Source: Euprymna scolopes (taxonomy: Eukaryota; Mollusca; Cephalopoda; Sepiida; Sepiolidae). From it: a stretch of 21,752 nucleotides of DNA. Under the pieces are notes generated by a model, which saw only the letters and a list, made by a program, of their open reading frames with translations, ran no database searches and had not been told where the DNA came from. The stretch covers positions 2,655,875-2,677,626 of the forward strand of contig CM044517.1 in assembly GCA_024364805.1 (NCBI GenBank), given 5' to 3'. This document shows positions 1 to 10,590 of the stretch, piece by piece. Position numbers and translations under genes: made by a program. Within the stretch, counting starts at the first letter, position 1, and each line of letters starts with the position of its first letter.

Positions 1-545
1 ATCACTGTGCAACACTTAACAGGCTCCATTTTACACCTGACTCAGTTCAAACACTTATAAATCAGAAACAATTAAATCAGAGCAGTAATTTCCTACATAA
101 CCCATAGAGATATAAATCATTGCACATGCAAATTTTCAGTTACAGACAAATTGGAGTGGTTTATTACCTCGTACCATTGTAGAGAAAAGAATCAAAATTC
201 CAAGTAACTAATGATTCTATAAAATTATTTATAAAAAATGTTTCTTATACAAAATTTGGAGAGGATCGAGTTGAACGTTCATGCACAAGTGAGAATTTAT
301 GTTCTTTATTCATTCATTCACATTTTGAAAATGTATGCGTGTATTAAAATATACAAATATAAATTTGGTTTTTATTTTTGAATTTAGAGCAGATGATTCT
401 TTTGTTGAGATGTACAAGGAGTTCATATAAGTTTTATATACTACAAATACATACAATTATCATGTCTGGTTGCATACGTTTAAAATCCAAGAATGTACAG
501 TGAAAGCTTGAGCGTTTTTGTATTTTAACGTAGTAACTTATATCA
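1..545. other. AT-rich intergenic DNA, nothing recognised
   Basis: There is no coding-like frame, RNA gene or transposon end that I can support. The only recurring word is the AAGGGAGATAAC box at its right border. Confidence 0.5.
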
Positions 546-556
546 AGGGAGATAAC
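546..556 (+). repeat. molluscan-type AAGGGAGATAAC box
   Basis: A TCAAGGGAGATAACTT core lies just left of a T-tract and a foldback element. Related sense cores occur near 1817, and reverse-complement cores occur near 1670, 1970 and 21547. From general knowledge this short word is frequent in molluscan interspersed repeats, so it serves as a taxonomic hint. Confidence 0.5.
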
Positions 557-614
557 TTCTTTCAACTTATTTTAAAAAATTTTTTTTTTTTTTTTTCAGA
601 AATTGCTTTTAAAA

Positions 615-1060
615 GATCTGGCATTTTAACATTCTACAAACAACAAAAATATTGTATTTCAAGCGAAACAAATGGTACCTACGTAATTATCAGGTTTCAA
701 ATGGTAACATATCCAAAAATTACAAAAAACAATAGGGTAGGAAAATCATTAATGAAAAAAGGAATTTGTGAAAAGAAGCGAAATTACTACATTATGTTTA
801 CTAAAAAAGAGTTTACATGGGAGATAATTAAGTTCTGTTGCTTACATCACATGACGAACATAATTCAAAATGTTGGATGAAATTTATTTCCCATATAAAC
901 TTTATCAAAAACGGTTTTTTATTAATAATTATTTTCTATCATCGTTTTACATAATTTTTGGATGTGTTATTATTTGTGAGATGACAATTACCTAGGTACC
1001 ATTTGTTTTACTAAAAATTCAATATTTTTTCATTCGTATAATATAGAAGCACCAAAGATC
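615..1060. repeat. foldback element, family A, copy 1 (about 140-bp inverted arms)
   Basis: The left arm is about 615-755 and the right arm about 925-1060; they are reverse complements with moderate divergence. Both arms share AAACAAATGGTACCTA and CATATCCAAAAATTA, the latter as CACATCCAAAAATTA on the right. The centre is about 170 bp with no coding homology. The 120-codon plus-strand frame crossing it has no recognisable protein. A second copy sits at 21340-21730. It looks like a non-autonomous long-terminal-inverted-repeat element (MITE or foldback type); I could not define its exact ends or target duplication. Confidence 0.7.
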
Positions 1061-1158
1061 CTTATTTTCTCTAGATTTATTTTTATATCTCATCTTATTT
1101 TTAGATTTCTTTTTTCAGCAATTGATTCTTATTTTATTTACAAAAACAAAGATATTTT

Positions 1159-1573
1159 GTTCTTGTCCAAAATTCCCCCTATATTAAAAAAATAAAATAA
1201 AATAAAGAAATATTTTTGATATATATACTCATGGCGCAATGAAACTATCTTATTCCAAAAATCACATAAATGGATCAAGTAGTGTTATTTTTATAAAGGA
1301 AGTCATTTTTAAGCAATTAATGGAAATTCAGTTATATCACAAGAAAAATTTTGTTTGAATTATCTTCCTTGTTTTTTGATATTATTTTCAAAATGGCAAC
1401 AGTCGCTCCCCCTGTTACTCATAAAATTTGATTTTTTTTTATTTAAAAGTAAAACTACTTGATCAATTTGTGATTTTTGGAATATGACATTTTTGTTCAC
1501 TCACAGGCACGTACATCATACAGATTTTTTCTTCATTTTTGTTTTTTAATATGGACGAATTCTGGACACAATG
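1159..1573 (+). repeat. foldback element, family B, copy 1 (about 415 bp, 120-bp arms)
   Basis: The left arm starts TTCTTGTCCAAAATTCCCC and the right arm ends with the inverted equivalent, ATATGGACGAATTCTGGACA. Inside each arm a second conserved block, ATTCCAAAAATCAC, is followed by a CAAGTAG block. The core carries TTTTTAAGCAATT and a C-rich stretch, CAGTCGCTCCCCC. Copy 2 at 3190-3600 has the same length, order and orientation, so this is one discrete element rather than chance AT pairing. Confidence 0.75.
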
Positions 1574-1617
1574 TTTATTAAATTCAAAATGAAATGAAAA
1601 AAAAAAATGAAATAAAA

Positions 1618-1990
1618 ACGTTTTATTGGATAGTTAAAATCTCCTCAATGGTCATAATCTTCCTTAAGACTTACAATTTATTCCTGCATCAGAAATAGGT
1701 CTGAATTTTTTTTTTTTTTTTCAGTAATTGATTTTAACAAAGATTTTCCATACATTTCCTACATTTATTTGTGAAAGCTGGCCATTTTTGTTCATAAAAG
1801 ACTGCAACTTGTATCAAGGGAGATAATTTCACCTAATTTTTAGATTTTTTTTAAGCAATTGAATTTTATATATAAAAACAAAGATTATTTTTTTTATTAG
1901 TTTTGAAATTAAAAGAAAATTTGTTTTATTAGCTCGTTACAATCTCCTCATTGGTTATTATCTTCCTTGGGAGCTACAACTGCCAATAAA
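1618..1990 (+). repeat. direct repeat pair about 298 bp apart (AATCTCCTCA module)
   Basis: A block of about 65 bp occurs at 1618-1685 and again at 1916-1985. Shared words are TTTTATT, AATCTCCTCA, TGGT, ATAATCTTCCTT and CTTACAA or CTACAA. Between them lies the T-tract plus CAGTAATTGATTTT module, which also occurs near 590, 1110 and 1850. The pattern suggests a decayed tandem duplication of one repeat, or two side-by-side insertions. Confidence 0.6.
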
Positions 1991-3189
1991 ACATTTTATT
2001 CATTTAATTTCAAAGATCCATGAAACAACTGAAATATATTAGAACATAAACAAAATTCATTTTTTTTATTATAGAGTTTCATTTTCATTTGGTGTCTCTA
2101 GGGACAATTGTCAGTTAGGTTCATAAAATAACTGAAGTTCATTTTATACAGTAATATTAGAAGGCTATCACAAGGCAGAAAAACCAAAACAAGTTATTAT
2201 TGTTTTTAATTACTAAAAAAGTTTAAATAATCACTTGTTTTTGGTTTAGCTCCTTAACATTAAAATATTTCCACTTTTTTGCATTGTTTTAAGAAAATAC
2301 ATCAGTAAAAATTATTTTTTATCTTTTTTACTTAACCTCATATTGTAACTGTTATTTTTATTGTAAACATATATTTGAAATTATTTCTGACCACACAGGC
2401 AACATCAGGTGAATACCACTAGTTTATAAGAAATTTGAAGACACTGATGCTGTCTTTTGTATAGGTTCATCTTCTATTATATAAAGGGTATTTGTTTGTA
2501 TGTCCAGATAAAACTTCAAAAAGAACAATAAACCCGCTACAAAGTTGGTATTTTTTTTCATCAAAATAACCCCGAAAAAATATCTAAATTTTTAGAAAAA
2601 AAAAAAGACATTCTTTGGGGGTTAAATGGTCATCATTTAATATCATCAAGAATGAAATACAATTTTTTTAATGTTATGCATTCATGCAGCCCAGGAAATT
2701 AGTCAGCATTTATATATTTTTTTAATTGAAAGACATTAACTCTGGATTTAATTTTTCATTTAACTATTATTATTTCTCCAAGAAGAGTGGAAGAAACTTA
2801 ATTTCATTAGTGCTCTTGTGGTATCCTTAATTTTATTTGGTGTTTTCAGTAGTACTCTGAAGGCTTCCTGAGTTTTATTTTTTTTCATTTCTCTACTCCT
2901 CATATAAAAAAAGGAATTTCTCTGGAGGGGGGGGTAACATTATTTAACATCTTAGTTACTTATGGCCTTGAGAAATGATGGGTAGCCTTTCTAGTTAATT
3001 TATATGGCACAGTTTTAATAGCAGTACTATGATAACTCTATGCAAGTGCAATCTGAGACCATCACTGCACATTCCTAGATAGCTTTCTGGTGTGCATTGT
3101 CAAACATGTTAATTCTATGCATTCATAGTGTACACAATGTTATGAATCCCTTATAAATACGAAAAAAGAACTGCCATTTTATAAGTAAG
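1991..3189. other. AT-rich intergenic stretch without recognisable genes
   Basis: Homopolymer runs and short AT-rich words are visible. A CTATTATATAAAGGG box at 2474-2488 followed by TTTGTTTGTATGTCC resembles the minus-strand end near 21280. I see no coding frame or RNA gene. Confidence 0.4.
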
Positions 3190-3600
3190 TTTCTGTCCAG
3201 AATTCTTCCCATCTTAAAGAACCAAAATAAAGAAAAATCTGGATATATGTACTCGCAATGAAACGAAAATATATTCCAAAAATCACAAATTACTCAAGTA
3301 GGTTTATTTTTTACAAAGAAAATCATTTTTAAGCAATTCATGGGAATTCATAGAGATTACAACATAATTCTTCCAAGTTTGAATAACTGGTGAATTATCT
3401 CTTGTTTCTTGAGTTTATTTTCAAGATGGTGAAACGAGACAGTTGCTCTCCTATTACTTATAAAATTTTCTTTTCTTTATAAAAATAAAACTACTTGATA
3501 AATTTACGTGATTTCTGGAATATATTTTTGTCACGTCAAAGACAGATTTTTTTTTTGTTTTTTGTTTTTTTAATATAAGGGGAACTCTGGACAAGAACCT
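3190..3600 (+). repeat. foldback element, family B, copy 2, in the POR 3' flank
   Basis: The left arm is about 3190-3308 and the right about 3485-3600. The termini read CTGTCCAGAATTC on the left and GGAACTCTGGACAAGAACC on the right, and both arms hold ATATTCCAAAAATCAC or its inverted variant. The core matches copy 1 word for word in places, for example CATTTTTAAGCAATT and ACAGT-GCTCTCC. Its right border lies 31 bp beyond the POR stop codon, so POR transcripts should contain it in antisense unless cleavage occurs very early. Confidence 0.75.
3303..3574 (-). promoter_or_regulatory. candidate POR polyadenylation signals
   Basis: Downstream of the POR stop on the minus strand there is ATTAAA at 3574-3569 (about 60 nt past the stop) and AATAAA at 3419-3414 and 3308-3303. 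All three lie inside the foldback element at 3190-3600. Which one is used cannot be told from sequence, and in DNA this AT-rich such hexamers also occur by chance. Confidence 0.35.
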
Positions 3601-3631
3601 ATAAGTATTGGTTGGGAATGGTAGAATTGGT

Positions 3632-3779
3632 TCAGCTCCAAACGTCACAAGAGTAACGTCCTCGAGCCTGCATCTTCTTTATGTAATCTGTCGCATGGGC
3701 CTTGTCAGTAAATTTGCCACATTCCATGATTATCGATAAAAGTGTTTCATTTACGTCACGAGCCATACGTGTGGCATCA
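3632..3779 (-). CDS. POR: POR terminal coding exon (GDATRMARDV ... DVWS stop)
   Basis: The exon is 148 bp: the last base of a Gly codon, 48 codons and TGA at 3634-3632. DATRMARDV continues the CGD motif begun in the previous exon. The C-terminus RGRYSCDVWS matches the family ending. Its Asp takes part in hydride transfer, and its Trp stacks on the FAD isoalloxazine ring and moves aside when NADPH binds. The acceptor is TTTTACAG. The 3' UTR runs almost directly into an inverted-repeat element. Confidence 0.97.
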
Positions 3780-6700
3780 CTGTAAAAAAAAAAAATAAAT
3801 AAATAAAAACATTGTGAAATATATGAACACAATATCAGGTTTGTTTTTTTAATAAAAAATTATTTTGCAATTTTTTTGTTACAAAATAAGTTTTCAGATT
3901 AAAACAATTTTTTTAAATACCTAAAAAGTAAAATACAAGATCAAAAATATTTTGGTTAAATTCAATAAACTTAAGTCATTTGGACTTCCGCTTTCTGTTT
4001 AGCAGAGCTCTTTCCAATATACCCCAAGGAAAAGTTCCTTCCAATTAATACTTATGTAATTTCAGTTTAATTTTAAAAAAGTTTACATAAAAAATAGTCC
4101 TTAATTTGAAAAGCTTTCAAATGGTTTTATTTTGAATAAAACGTTATAATCAGAATATCTTTTTTTAATCTTTATTTTGAAATGTTTTTCCTTTTCAGAA
4201 CGGTTTTATAAAATAAAAAATATTTTAAAAGTTTAGATAAAAAGAATCTTTACTGCTGCAAGGAAGATGGGCTCCCTCTATTATACCTGAAAGTATCGTG
4301 TACCTCTACAAGGCCACCATTTGCCCATGCATAGATTATTATTGCCACATCCAGGCTGCTGCATCTACCACTAGTCTATCCCTCTTGGATAGGGTCCAGA
4401 AAAAAGGGATCTCCAATCTAATAGGTCCCACTTTATCAACTAGGCTCCAACTCCTGTCGCATCACCGCAGTGTTGCATCCCTGCACCTGTTTTACAAGTA
4501 CGTTAATGGAATGTGCTCCGATGAAACTTTCGCACTTGTGTCGCCTTGACCTACATGTCACTGCTTAGCAACAAAATCACACCCCTTTACTATTGAAGTC
4601 CCTAAATGCCAGAAAGCTTTCTACTCTAATAGTTTATTCCCTGAAACAGGTAAACTTTGAAATTCCATTCCTGCTATCTGCTTCCCTGATTATACTGATA
4701 TGCAAAAGTTCAAATCTAACGTAAATCAACATCTTGTTAATCTTTCTTAGGCATGACTTAATTAGTAGCCCCTTACATACAAGTGGCGATATGCCTTGTT
4801 TGGGTTGAAGGTGAATAAAAAATAAACACCTTATGCGGGGAGTTGAGCAACGAGATGACTGTCCGCATTAGATTTAAATTTCTGCGTGTTAGTACAGACA
4901 GGGAAGCAAGAAACACTGAGGGAATTCCAAAATCCAACAATCTGTGGACAGAAACTATTATAACACAAGAGTTTCTGACATTTAACGACCTCAACTGTGA
5001 AGGGGTAGGATTTTGTTGCTTTTCAGATTAGTCAGGAGTTTGTACATTCAAGGGGTACAAATGCTATGAATTCATCAAAGGGCATTCCATTAAAATAATT
5101 GTAAACAGGCACAGGGATGCAACATTGTGGCGATGGGACAGAGGTTAGAGCTTGGCTGATAGTGCAGAAAGTAGAAGGCTTTCACAGCATTTAGGAATCT
5201 CTACAGTGTAGGCATCAGATTTTGCCACTTGACAGGTTTATCGGAGGTACAAGTGCATTGAGTTCCCCAGAGCACATTCCTTTAAAATACTTGTAAAAGT
5301 GGCATAGAAATGCCTCACATTTTGGTGGTAGGATAGAGGTTAGAGTTTGGTTGATAATACAAGACCTATTAGGTTGACTAGTGACAGATGCACCAACCCA
5401 AATGTCGCAACAATATTCCATGTATGGACGAATAGTGACTTTGCAAAGGTACAGGATACTCTTAGGTATAAGTAACCTTCTAGCACAGTAAAGAAAGCCT
5501 ACCTTCTTCATAGCAACTTTGGAAAGACTTTGGAATTCCCTTACTGTTACCTGCTCCCCTATTTGTACTAACATGTTGGAATTTGAATGTAATGCAGAGT
5601 TTTTCAACTTCCTACATAGTGCCCCTGTAGACATGGTCCCAAATAGTAGCCCTTACAATCAAATGGCAATATACTTTGCTTGGGATGAATAAAAGTTTTA
5701 AAAAAATAAATAAATAAAAATTTAAAAAAATGGTGTCACAAGATAAAAGTATACCCACAAAAAGTTTCAATGGTGAACATGCTGTTATGATTAATGGAAA
5801 CCACCTTCCACTATCCAATTAATTTGAGACGTTTAATAAGATTCCAACCCAAAGACCGTGTTAAGTATAAGAAACAAAATGTTGCTTAATCCTGCGTTAG
5901 TACCACGGAGTGTTTTGTCATCCCAATTTTATTTAAGTGCTCATTATTCTAGTTGGCAACTTATTTCGTTTCCTCCCTCCCAATACTCTCCTGAATAAAT
6001 GAGGTTATAGCACATGTGATATGGCGCAATTGTATCTCAGTTTTTCTTGGAGATACACGTCACTTTGTCTTTCTGAGGTGTCCAGTCACCCCAGCTGACA
6101 AATGTAGGTATGATTTTAAGATTTATATATTTTTGTATTTTTCCAGTGGGAATGAAAATTTGTAGATATAAGCGCATATTATGTATCATTAAGCTGCTCT
6201 GTAATATTTGATATAGCATTAATGTTTTGGTATTTTCTTTATTATAAGTTTTAATGGATTATTATTTTATTTACAATTTATTACTCTTTCAGTCTTGTAA
6301 CTATGAGCTTAGCTAATGTAATATCTTAATTTTTTCTTATTTTTATAATTTATTTTATTGTATTATTTTATATAAACATCAACAAACTACAAGTGATTCA
6401 AACTGTTCAACAGGGACTGTAAATATATCCTAAACCAGCATAACTACATTTTATAAAAAAATTATAAACATTTTTGTATTGGGGTGTATAAACATCCCAT
6501 GGGACTAACCATGTTTGAAACACCCAAGTGACTAACTATTAATTTATATACTCAATTAAAATAATAAATTATTATATGATTAATGTATTTTAAAAATAAG
6601 TACAAGTGGAAATATGATTTAGTCAAGTGAAGTAACAGGTACTAACCAATTTAACTAGATTGGAAATAATTATTAAAACTTGATTGAAGAATATTTGTAC

Positions 6701-9700
6701 ATAATAATTACAGGCAAAAAAAAATAATACATTTTTAGAGCAAGACTTTCAAAATAATTAAAATAAACAATAGTAATTAAATAAATAAAATATTAAATAA
6801 AGTTACAAATATATAATAGCTCAAATTAAAATAAAAATTTCTTTTTTTAAATAATAATGGTCAAACCGCACTCACCCACAAATGTAAAAGTGACCGCCAG
6901 ACTCAATCACACGCCACACTTCCTCTTTATTTTCCTTTAACAAATTCTGGACGTAAATTTTCTTGTCAGTGTCACGGGAGAATGCCACATGAAGATTGGT
7001 CAGTGTTTTATTCTCAATATATTCTTCAAGTTCTTCTCGGTAGAGAAAATCTTGTTCTTTATGTCGACAACCAAAATAGAGAATCGTATCACCAACAACT
7101 TTTTCTAAAAAAAAAAAAAATTCATATACTATTAAAAAGTTGTTTAGTGGAACATCCTGAATTTTTTATAAACTAACTTTCTAGGCTTCTAGTTCAGTTT
7201 TCTAATGTAGCTCAACTGATTAGACCAGTAGTTCTCAACCAGTGTGATGTGGCACATTATTGTACCATGGAATAATTAGTGGTATACTACAAAAAGATAA
7301 TAGCTAGAAATCATGTAATTTAATGTTTAATATGTTCCTAGATTTATCAGTCATCAACATTTCCAACTCCTCTAAGTAAAAAAAAAAGAAAATTAAATAA
7401 AAAACATCAAAATCTTACTTCAATTCTCAACTTTGTAACTATGTGAACTGGGATTTTCTAACCTATACAACATTTAAATATAAAACGTGAAAGACTGAAA
7501 AATATTGAAAAAGAGTTCGTCTTTCTCACATTCACCCACATATTGCAGCAGTAGTTAAAAAAACACTAGGCACAATTGTTTGACATTCACCATTCTATAC
7601 CAGATATTGAATGCAGGGTATGTTGATTTATATGAAAAAAAAAAAAAAGTTCCTTCTATGTGTTTGTCATCGCAAAAAGACTTTAGGAGTAGAAAATATT
7701 TATTTTTAAAAGAGGTATGTCACAAAAGTTTTTAAAAAAATCAATCATGTGCCGCCATGTAAAAAAGGTTGGGAACCACTGGGTTAGACAGCTGAACACT
7801 AATTACTAAATATAATAACAAATGTATAACATATCTCGCATGTCAAAGGCGCTTCGTGCCAAATATGGTGTCATTCTTATTAGTAGTCTTAAGAGCCTGT
7901 GAGTTTTTATTTATTTTTTTATTATTTGAAAAAACAATAGTAGTGTTTAGATAGCCTCCCACTATTGACACACCTTGTATCTCAAGGGTGCTTCATGTCA
8001 ATTTTGATGCAATTCTGTTGAATAGTTTTGGAGCCTATAGATGATCAACAGAGAAACCAAAATATCAATATACTAAAATGTTATGGTGTTCTTGGAGTTT
8101 ATCCATTTGTAAGCAAATAAAGTTTATAAAATAGGAATAGGGAGCGTACACATTACTAACACAGTATTCTTTATGATGTAAACACTTGAGTTTGTATCTC
8201 ACATATTCAACCTGAAGTAACAATTTATAAATTTAAAGTAACAATTCAACAAAAACATTACAATTTTTTTTTTTTGAAAAATAAGTAAACTTTTTTTATA
8301 ATCTGCAAGAAGTAGACAAAGGGTATTCAGGATTAATTCCAAACAAATTATTTCTGAAGAACACAAGCAATAATAGTATTTATAGAAAAGAGCGAGACTA
8401 GCAACATCATATCTGTGAGAGAGAGAGGTTGCAGAGATGAAGAAATAGTGAGGTCAATTAAATAAGAAATACATTTCTGCACTTTACCAAGAACCTTCAA
8501 ATGGGACACAGATTTATCAACCCAAATATGACAACAATACTCCATACATGGTCTGATAATATATTTGCAGAGATAGAGAATAACGTCAGGTGTGAGAAAA
8601 TATTTAGAGTAATAGAGAACTGATTTCACAAGAAGCTGAAATGGATCTAATATATGAACTCGTTATTTTCATGACAAGTGCTCAACTGCGCTTCAATCTA
8701 TGGTTCCCCCCTTGCCAAACTTTCACAAGAAATACTCGTCTAGTTGAAAACACTATCAATAATTCCCCCTACTCTTTATCTGTGCCTAAACCGAAATGTA
8801 GATTCCATGAACAAAGCTTCTTTTTTAGAAGTACATGCCTTTGGAACTATCTTCCGTTTTCCTGCTTTCCAGCTGACTACAATCTGATTATCTTCAAGTC
8901 CAACGTAAACAAGTTCTTGATGAGCCGTTCCACTTAAGTTAACAAATTTATCGAATTTCCATTACTAACGATTACTATATTGTCCAATTGACTACTGTAC
9001 ACTCTTAACCCTTATCCTCAAATGGTCTCTGGGCCTTGATAAGTGGTGATGCCTATGTAAAAAAAAAAAAAGCTCTAAGTTTTCATGAGAAAGAAAGACA
9101 AAGAAGTTTCAGTTGATTTCTCCTCAAGAGCAGAACCATCCATGAGAATCTTAAGAAAAAGGAACATGCCTATATTTGAAAGACAAGAGTTGAGTCTTAA
9201 CAAGATTAAACAAAACAAGTTATTTCATACTCTAATCTACAACTGAACTCAAGTCAATTTCTAAATAAGCTGCATTTTTCAACTGATCAGAGGAAGATGG
9301 ACAAAAAGCAACACCAGAATAAAGAGTGGTATCATCAGCATAGCTGTTAATCTTCGATCAGAAAAAGACCTAATAATATCAAATACCTCAGCACTAATAA
9401 CATAACTCTGAAGTTTATGTAGAAGGCCAGACTGCCACACTGTTGAATGTCTTCAAAAATAATAGTTGAAAGAAAACCACAAAAACCATACTGAACATCA
9501 CTAAAGAGGACCAGACTTTCAAGAAAAATCAACAAGCTTATTGACCAATCTTTCAAAAACTTTGCTAATAACAGAGAGGAAACTAACAAACGATACTTAG
9601 TTGGGTCAGACCGATCACTTAAGTAATAGAAGCTAGATAAAGATTGGTAATAGATATACCTAGGTACTGCACTGTCATGTTTGAAACAACCACAGTTATT

Positions 9701-10538
9701 GGTTTAATAACAAACCAAAAATGATCAATGGACATAGTATTTACTACCTCTCTAGGAAAGCAGACACAAGGTCAGATGTATTTTTCAAAAACCAGTGCAT
9801 TAGGATAAGCACACTCTGGCCTACAAAACTTGCCTGAGCAATTACATCTATATTCCTAGGTAGGTGCGCCTCTTCTCAAAGAAAAAGGGAAGCTTTGAAG
9901 AGCAGATCTCCTGAGACAAAATAGAATCATACCTCAGTCCAACACAGCAGAGCTAATAATGACCCACCCTCTGTCAGTGAGCATAGAGGATATAACCATC
10001 ATCTGATATCAACTATGCCGACTCAAACTGCTTTGGTTTTGTTGTTTCACAACATTTTTCGGGGTTATTTAATGCCGAATCTATTAAAAAAAAACTTCGA
10101 AAAAAGGTTTTATGCTTCAAGTTTTTATAACTTAAAATTTTTATTCATGGTGTTTGGTTTGTTTTATAGAGGAAAACTGTTAGTTTGATTTTTGCAGAAC
10201 ATGATTGAGTTTTGCAAAGGAAAAGGAAAAAATAATAACATCAATGTCCAGTGCATGTAAGGTCAGGGAGCCAGTATCTTCAGACAGTCTGATCTAATAG
10301 CACCAGTCGGTGGAAGAAGGGTGGAGGTAAGAATATAAGTTACAATAATAACAAAGATAGCTTATAGTTGGGTGGTTGGTTGTTTTTGTTTTACGGCATA
10401 TCAACTTTTTTCAGGTTATTTAATGCCGAATCTAGTGATTTTGAAGAACGATTTTTTAATGGAGTATATTTGTTTTTTAAGTCAGATTCTATTTAACCCA
10501 TAGTTGGGACCCAAAGATAGCTTGTAGTGAAGATTTCT

Positions 10539-10590
<52 letters not shown>

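Noticed and set aside
518-880. 120-codon plus-strand frame
   Set aside because: It spans the T-run and the left arm of foldback element A, and its translation is Lys/Phe/Asn-rich with no domain.
4843-5031. Plus-strand frame over the antisense LINE fragment, and similar ones at 15772-15978 and 16229-16447
   Set aside because: They are antisense shadows of the LINE ORF tail.
7440-7700. Transposase remnant inside the hAT-like MITE
   Set aside because: The frames are short and AT-rich, with no hAT dimerisation or catalytic motif.
8345-9072. 5' inversion by twin priming for this LINE pair
   Set aside because: The antisense element continues on the far side of the sense piece and the flanks share a target-duplication-like sequence, so nested insertion fits better.
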